From assembly GCA_023935145.1 (NCBI GenBank), contig CM043700.1, positions 107,572,400-107,636,399 on the forward strand: a stretch of DNA of 64,000 nucleotides. The letters are read 5' to 3'. The position numbers were made by a program, and so were the translations under genes. Source of the DNA: Bretschneidera sinensis (taxonomy: Eukaryota > Streptophyta > Magnoliopsida > Brassicales > Akaniaceae). The notes under the pieces are model-generated. The model did no database searches, had not been told where the DNA came from, and was given only the letters and a program-made list of their open reading frames with translations. This document shows, piece by piece, positions 57,908 through 64,000 of the stretch; position 1 is the stretch's first letter; every line of letters starts with the position of its first letter.

Positions 57908-59646
57908 ATTTTTAGTAGGGTAAAGCCTTAAAATTTTAGAAAAATTTGTGGATACAGAGTCTAAAAATTACAAAAAGGGAAGACTTTGAGGTGTGTATTA
58001 ACGTTATATTTAACGCTTTATTTTTCTGCAATTGATTACTTTGGGTTCAGACAAATAGTTTTCCAGGATACTTAAAGTCACTAAGAATTTTTGAGAGCAA
58101 ATTCTGAGGTTCTCATTTGAGTTCTCTTATGAAACAATGAAGAAATTAGGCTGTATATTTTTCAAAATTTAGAAGAGAAAGAAGAAAAAAATGAATTAGT
58201 TATTTTCTGGAAGTTATTTGATGTATTTATAGGAGTTTGAAAACTTTTAACAGTAAAAAATATCAAGAGTTATGACTTAAAAGACAACTCTTGGAGAAAA
58301 CCTTAATTCTTGAAGAAAGACCCATTGGAGAATTTTGAATTTCGAAAAACAAGATCAGATAGTTAACTACCTAAACAAACACAGTTGACTGCCTTAAATC
58401 TTTGCATTATGTATTTTAAAGACAGTTGACTATCTCTTTTGACAGTTGACTATCAAAAGTTTTTGTCTAAATGACAGTCGACAATTTCTCAAACATAGTC
58501 GATTGTCTTTGTTTTTAAAACAAAAATCTAACACCTTTAGTTTTGAAATTTGTACCTGAAGCAAGAGTGGGCTCCTTATAAGATATTGTTTCTCTCGACG
58601 TTTGAAAGCATCCAAGCCATTAAGGGTCATGGTGAGAATTACTCCCATTAGGCAACAACCTCCAGCTACTTGTTGAACCACATTTAGTAAAGATTTACGA
58701 ACTCTTGAGTTGTGTGTGCACATAAGGTGGCAAGACAAGATGCACAAGAATAATATTTGTCGCCTTTGGCTTATAAAAAATTTTTGGTTCAATCTCAAAT
58801 AGTTCCAAGGCTAGGGGTATAAAGTCAAACTGGTCATTCACCAAAAGTGATTGGGCTTACTTTTTGGTGATACCAAACAAGTCAAATGCAAATTCTACAT
58901 GGTGGCCTTGAAAAATCAAGTTGCAGAAGGTTTGCAGTTAAAAATAGCGCAAAATTACTCATATGTGGGGCATATTTCTATAAATTTAAAACGAAACACA
59001 TGAGTTTGAGGATCCGATCTCTTTGCAACAGCTCTTACAAAGTTCCAGTCTACATTCCCTAGATTTAAAGAAAATATGACATTCACTCGAAAAGAATAAA
59101 ATTGTTGTTGCTCAATTTTCTTCATGACTTTCAGTCATGTATTAAGTTGAGTGGTGACAATCTCTATTTTTGTAAGAATTCTCAAGCAAGATTGAAGTTT
59201 GAACACTCTAAGATGGTTTGAAATCAAGTAAGGGTTGTATCAATATATAGGAAAGGTTAGGGAGTCCAAAACCCATTAGAATTAGGAAAAGAGTCATGTC
59301 AGATCAGTCATAGTTCACCGGTCCTACTAAGGAGCTGGTCAGCCCTATCCCAAGACCAATCGATCCTCTGGTGATCCAGTTAGTTATCCTGTCAATTTTT
59401 TACTTGTTTTTCAAATTTTCTGTTTCTTCTTATATTTTTATGTAATTTTAAGTCTATTTTGGTCATGTAAAATAGTTTTTTTTGTACAAATACCATTAAT
59501 TAATAACACCATGTTTTAGGAATTTCCAAATGTTTATTTATATATAAAAGCATGAAAATTTCAACACATTTTGCATTCAATTTATCACTCAAGCACACAA
59601 AACATGAAATTATCTTACAATCAAAGTGGAAATCCTAACAATTAAA
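57908..59646. other. No supported gene; GTTGACT-rich repeats
   Basis: A cluster of GACAGTTGACTATC-like words lies at 58360-58510. A 122-codon minus frame (58798-58430) has no recognisable domain and is probably chance. A GGTC-rich motif near 59320-59390 recurs in the same orientation at 62870-62950, on the other side of the PMD pseudogene. Confidence 0.4.
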
Positions 59647-62330
59647 TTAAGTGCGTCGCCTTGATTTCTTGTTGCATTTGCTCGTGCGTGTTTCTGCTTG
59701 TTTACCTTTTGCTTTGGTTCTTATAGAATGAACATCATGAACATCATAGTCATCATCATCACCATCTTTTTCTCCATTAGTCCTTGAAGTTGATATTCCT
59801 GACTAAAACTAATGGGTGGCACGGGTGCATGACCTATCAAGACTTTCTCTAAGTTGATCTCTCTTTGATCTTAGTTGAATCTACAATTCAAAACAATGTG
59901 CAAAAAATTCAAGACAGTATGCAAAACAAGGAATTTAATGTTCAGAAGAAATGAAAAAGGAAGAATGCTTACAATCTCAACATCTTTATCTCCAATGCAT
60001 GCTTTCAGCTTTTTGGTGAGTTTGAAAGCCTCATGCGATAGTGTCCTCCTAAGCACCTATTAGAGCTAGTAAGAATTTCTCAGCTGTAGAGTGAGTAAAC
60101 TAGAGAAGTAGTTTTTTAGTAGCATGAGAACCAACATATATGAATTCAAGACTTGTTAAAATAAATGATTACCATTTGGATACGATATGGGATAGGAGTA
60201 CCATCCTCATGGTGAGCTTGATAGTAGTTTATGTTTTAAGGTTCATCTTTCATATCTGGAAACATTTGGAATTTGGTAGGAAGAGGAAGATTAAAAAGGA
60301 TGACAAGATCAGAGCCAACAATGTTGTGAAAAGGACCAGCTCATCCATAAGATGTGCTATAAGTCTCTATGGTGGTAGTTTGAGAATGTGACTGTGGGCA
60401 GAGAATAAACATTTCAGATATTGATGGAAACAAAAAAATTCAAAGAAAAAAAGGGAATCGTTATGTAATTTCTTGTTAGTGAAGAGGAGCACAAGCTGGG
60501 TTAAAGTTCAACTCACGATAGTACTCATCTACCTCTTCTTCATTGACTTCATCAAAATAGTCCACAATATCAATTCCTTTACTGTATTCTTCTAGTTCAT
60601 CCGTAATGAATTTATCCTCAACATGGAAGTTAGAAGATGATATGGAAGGACTTGATAATTTCTCACTTTCGTCTAAAGATAGAATCTTTCTCTTAGATAC
60701 CAAGCTTATCGTATAGTTCCACACAAGAGGACGCACTTACAAGTAAACTCACAAAGAGACTCCAAAAAGACAACATAAGGCGAAAGACTATTCCATGGGC
60801 TCTATTCAATTTGCATGGAACATATTTTTCAATAATGAGGAATTAAACTAAATTGAAACAAACAAAGAGAAGATTTTAATTCTTACATCACAATATGATA
60901 CGGGATCAAGGGGATAGCGCACGTTAGGTGGAAAACAATGTTGTGAAAAGGACCAGCTCATCCATCAGATGTGCCATAAGTCTTTATGGTGGTAGTTTGA
61001 GAATGTGACTATGGGTAGAGAATAAACATTTCAGATATTGATAGCAACAAAAAAATTCAAAGAAAAAAAGGGAATCGTTATGTAATTTCTTGTTAGTGAA
61101 GAGGAGCACAAGCTAGGTCGAAGTTCAACTCACGATAGTACTCATCTACCTCTTCTTCATTGACTTCATCAAAATAGTCCACAATATCAATTCCTTCACT
61201 GTATTCTTCTAGTTCATCCGTAATGAATTTATCCTCAACATTGAAGTCAGAAGATGATATGGAAGGACTTGATAACTTCTCACTTTCGTCTAAAGATAGA
61301 ATTTTTCTCTTAGATACCAAGCTTATCGTATAGTTCCACACAAGAGGACACATTTACAAGTAAACTCACAAGGAGACTCCAAAAAGACAACATAAGGCGA
61401 GAGACTATTCCATAGGCTCTATTCAATCTGCATGGAACATATTTTTCAATAATAAGGAATTAAACTAAATAGAAACAAACAAAGAAGAGATTTGAATTCT
61501 TACATCACAATATGATACGGGATCAAGGGGATGGCGCACGTTAGGTGGATCTTTAGCTATAAAATGGAACCAATGGAGCTTGCCGAGAAAAGATGGTTTC
61601 TATGCCAAAGGTAAGGTTTTGATGCCCAAAACTTGACCAAAGATTTCATAAGCCTATACATGTGCTAATTTCAGTAAGATAAGGCTAAAAAGATAACATT
61701 GAAAATTGATAAGAGTATAAGGAAGAAGTATACCTCCTAAGCGCGCCAGTAACCACCCACACTGGTAATTTGACCTCGAGATGTTCCATCCATGTATCCG
61801 TATAGATTGGCTAATGCAACACCAGCCTAATTATACTTTTTGATCTCATCAAAATATTCTAAGGTAGGTAGGAAGTAAAAATTTGTATCACCACCAGAAG
61901 TATCAGGAAACAATATAGCCCCAAGCATGAATAACAAAAATAATCAAGTCATCTTCTGTGAAAAGAAATTGAATCTGGGTGGGTGATCCTGCCAAGGTAT
62001 ACAGTTTGAGTTTAGCAAATTTAGTGAAACATGTATCCAAAACAAGTGTCTCTCTCGCCATTCCAAGATCCATGTTGGTTGAAAAATCTTCCGGTGTCAT
62101 AGTGGCCTCAAAATTTGTGAAAACAAAATTGTGCAGTGTATCTGATCATTTTTTAACCAGAGTGGAAGCAAGATGAGTATTGAATGTTGTAACAGTGAGA
62201 GATTAAATGAAATCTTTGAAAGCTGCATCTTCGATATACTGTTTAGAGACATCATCCAACATGCCATACCACTCGGACATGTATTTCAAACCACAATAAT
62301 ATATTAAGATATAAGGTTTTTACAAAAGAA
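59647..62330 (-). pseudogene. Plant-mobile-domain (PMD, aminotransferase-like) pseudogene
   Basis: Multi-exon remnant read right to left. PMD core about 62290-61730: YMSEWYGMLDDVSKQYIEDA, ATMTPEDFSTNMDLGMARE, LFPDTSGGDTNFYFLPTYL, AGVALANLYGYMDGTSRGQI, TSVGGYWRA. Next exon 61640-61502 (LHWFHFIAKDPPNVRHPLDP, VSYCD, donor GTAAGA), a duplicated exon (61353-61093 and 60736-60476), a short exon LSHEAFKLTKKLKACIGDKD (about 60050-59972), and an acidic-basic tail (GDDDDYDVHDVHS, TRTSKCNKKSRRRT, stop 59647-59649). PMD proteins include MAIN/MAIL silencing factors and PMDs carried by transposons. TGG codons have become TAG or TGA at several points, so it is dead as read. Confidence 0.65.
60317..61550 (-). 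repeat. 617-bp tandem duplication within the PMD pseudogene
   Basis: Copies 60317-60933 and 60934-61550 begin AACAATGTTGTGAAAAGGAC and end CACGTTAGGTGGA, differing at only a few percent of sites. Each carries the exon encoding LVWNYTISLVSKRKILSLDE, then EDKFITDELEEYS, EVNEEEVDEYYRELNF and a stop; the two 86-residue frames differ at about 8 positions, with both open frames kept. Confidence 0.92.
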
Positions 62331-63299
62331 AATATTTTTGTCATGAGAATGATGAAATAATAATTGCAATATAGAAATTTGAAAAATAAAATTACCATTC
62401 CAGCATGTGCATGATTTGAATAGTGCTTATTAGTGTCGAGTTTCCGTGGAATACATTGCCTTTTAGGGATGTTTGGCCTATATCGCTTAATTTTGAAATT
62501 TTCTTAGAGATGGTGGATGTATATAGCTAAAGAAGATCTTCTAGTTGAAGACATAGATGTCTACAAAATAATATATGAATTCAAAGAATGAGCATGAAAT
62601 CAAGATGGAAGATGAAGAAAATAAAATAAAAAAAACAAAACTTACTTGATCAAAGATCATGAATCTGGTGAGAAAACTTCAAGAATTATTACAAAATCAC
62701 CAAAATTGGGAAATTTGGGCTTGTTCTCTCTAAAACATACAAGAATGGAGCTTAAATGATGGTGAGAAGAAAGAAAAAAAATTGTTTATTTATAGGAAAA
62801 ATATGGTCAAACTAGTCATTTGAGGTCAAATTTGTTCGAAATTTGAAAAACTAGCCATTGGAGGACTGATCTGTCCTAACCAACAGCCAACCAGCTGCTT
62901 GGGATGGTCGGCCGACTGCTAACTAGGGTTGGTCGATCCTAGTTTCATTTTTGTTCGGTTTTCTCTTTTTTGCCTTGTTTAGCATGCTAATTTCATTTCA
63001 ATCAAAGAAAAAGTCAAAATTTGAGAATTCAAGATGAAAAAGCACCGTTCAAACATCAGTACAATCATTAAATCAATCAACAATCTAGTCAGCAACTTAG
63101 TCAACAACACTGATCAAAGATTTAGAAAAAGAAACAAAGACAACATTTTTCCCTAGTGAAGTCAATCTCAATTCAAGATAAATTGAATCAATACTTTCTC
63201 TAGTCAGTTCCAAGATTCCTGAGCAGAGGAAAAGACTAGTAAGATTTTTAGCAAAAAATTCAAACTTTGTGTGCTTAAATCCTTATATGTAGGATAAAG
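62331..63299. other. No gene seen
   Basis: AT-rich DNA upstream of the PMD pseudogene; may contain its promoter, but no element stands out. The 62870-62950 GGTCGGCC/GGTCGATCC stretch is similar to 59320-59390. Confidence 0.45.
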
Positions 63300-63640
63300 T
63301 TAGGCGTTTTCACATTTTCTAAAGTCCTTTAAACAAACATTTAAAAAAAATGCATTTTCTAAATTCTTTTGAATAGGCATCAATTATAAAGCCCTTTAGA
63401 CATGTGTTTCCCACTAAATTCCATTAAATAGGTATTTTTCAAAAGTTCTTTAAACATGTGTCAATCATAAAGCCCTTTAAACTGTCGTTTTCTGTAAGTC
63501 ATTTAAATAGGCTTTTTTCAAAAAGTTCTTTAAGTAGGTGTCAATCATAAAGCCCTTTAAACAATTGTTTCCATAAAAGTCCTTTAAAAAAGTGTTTCCA
63601 AAAGTCACTTAAACAGATGTCCCTCATTGAGGTCTTCTTT
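63300..63640. repeat. About 80-bp higher-order tandem repeat
   Basis: TCAATYATAAAGCCCTTTA recurs at 63380, 63461 and 63541 (period 80-81 bp). Each unit is made of about three 27-bp subunits with AAAGTYCTTTAAAYA words, the pattern of a small satellite array. AT-rich, non-coding. Confidence 0.8.
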
Positions 63641-64000
63641 TCATAATCCATAATAGAAATAGAGCTAGAGACGAGTTGTTAATAAAATTCCCAATGAAAC
63701 AGCACAATACCAAAGTCATGGAAATAAACTCTGTCACAACCAGGTATGCGTCACTATCATATGTGTTCTTTGCATACACTACACCTTATTATTATAATAT
63801 TTGAAATGAAATTGTGGCCCCTCCCAACATTTGACTTTCGCTTACAAAGAATTTGTATCAAAATGGGAAAACTATAGACACCCAATTTTTTTAAAAAAAA
63901 TATTAGAATGAACCATGTGTGGAGCTCAATGATGAAACTTTGATCCTGAGACACTTAAAGATAGGTGAATGTATAGTGAAAAATTGGATTTGAACATTAA
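63641..64000. other. No gene seen at right edge
   Basis: AT-rich DNA; the 65-codon minus frame (63954-63757) has no recognisable feature. Confidence 0.5.

Noticed and set aside
60476..60736. Stand-alone small acidic protein gene
   Set aside because: It is one exon of the PMD pseudogene, duplicated; a splice context and the neighbouring PMD exons explain it better than an independent gene.

Overview
This is nuclear DNA of a flowering plant, most likely a eudicot. Genes are split by many GT-AG introns, intergenic DNA is AT-rich, and most of the rest is Ty1/copia and Ty3/gypsy retrotransposons, hAT elements, MITEs and tRNA-derived SINEs of plant type. There are no bacterial-style operons, CRISPR arrays, rRNA genes or recognisable tRNA genes. 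I cannot name the species.

Two cellular genes look intact. The first is an MPS1/TTK-family dual-specificity kinase on the + strand (9786-20257). It has six coding exons whose phases all agree and which give an 840-residue protein. The second is an ASHR1-like MYND-SET lysine methyltransferase on the - strand (41990 down to 30475). It has 14 coding exons, all phase-consistent, and gives 472 residues. The introns of both genes are full of transposable elements.

Layout. 1-5375: internal DNA and a 2.4-kb LTR of a minus-strand gypsy-type element running off the left edge. 6207-7850: dead copia fragment (+). 9131-9329: GC-rich end of a hAT-like element just upstream of the MPS1 promoter (9340-9785). 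9786-20257: MPS1; intron 4 holds a 4.1-kb antisense copia and a 575-bp hAT MITE, and intron 5 holds a duplicated splice-acceptor/exon start. 22580-28010: minus-strand copia with a perfect 5-bp target duplication, itself split by a 2-kb internally deleted hAT that keeps a scrap of transposase. 30475-41990: ASHR1, with SINEs, MITEs, a probable solo LTR and tandem duplications in its introns. 42712-57540: minus-strand Athila-type gypsy element with a head-to-tail triplication of a 1.36-kb protease module; its 5' LTR is split by a nearly full-length copia element (50933-56516, both LTRs and target duplication preserved). 57665-57907: copia gag scrap (-). 59647-62330: decayed plant-mobile-domain (PMD) gene (-) with a 617-bp tandem exon duplication. 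63300-63640: satellite-like repeat.

The genes do not form a functional cluster. I did not find a convincing new biological system. The observations most worth checking are the decoy exon in the MPS1 activation segment, the protease triplication in the Athila element, the PMD pseudogene with duplicated exon, and the strong excess of C-to-T type nonsense changes in the copia and PMD coding remnants.
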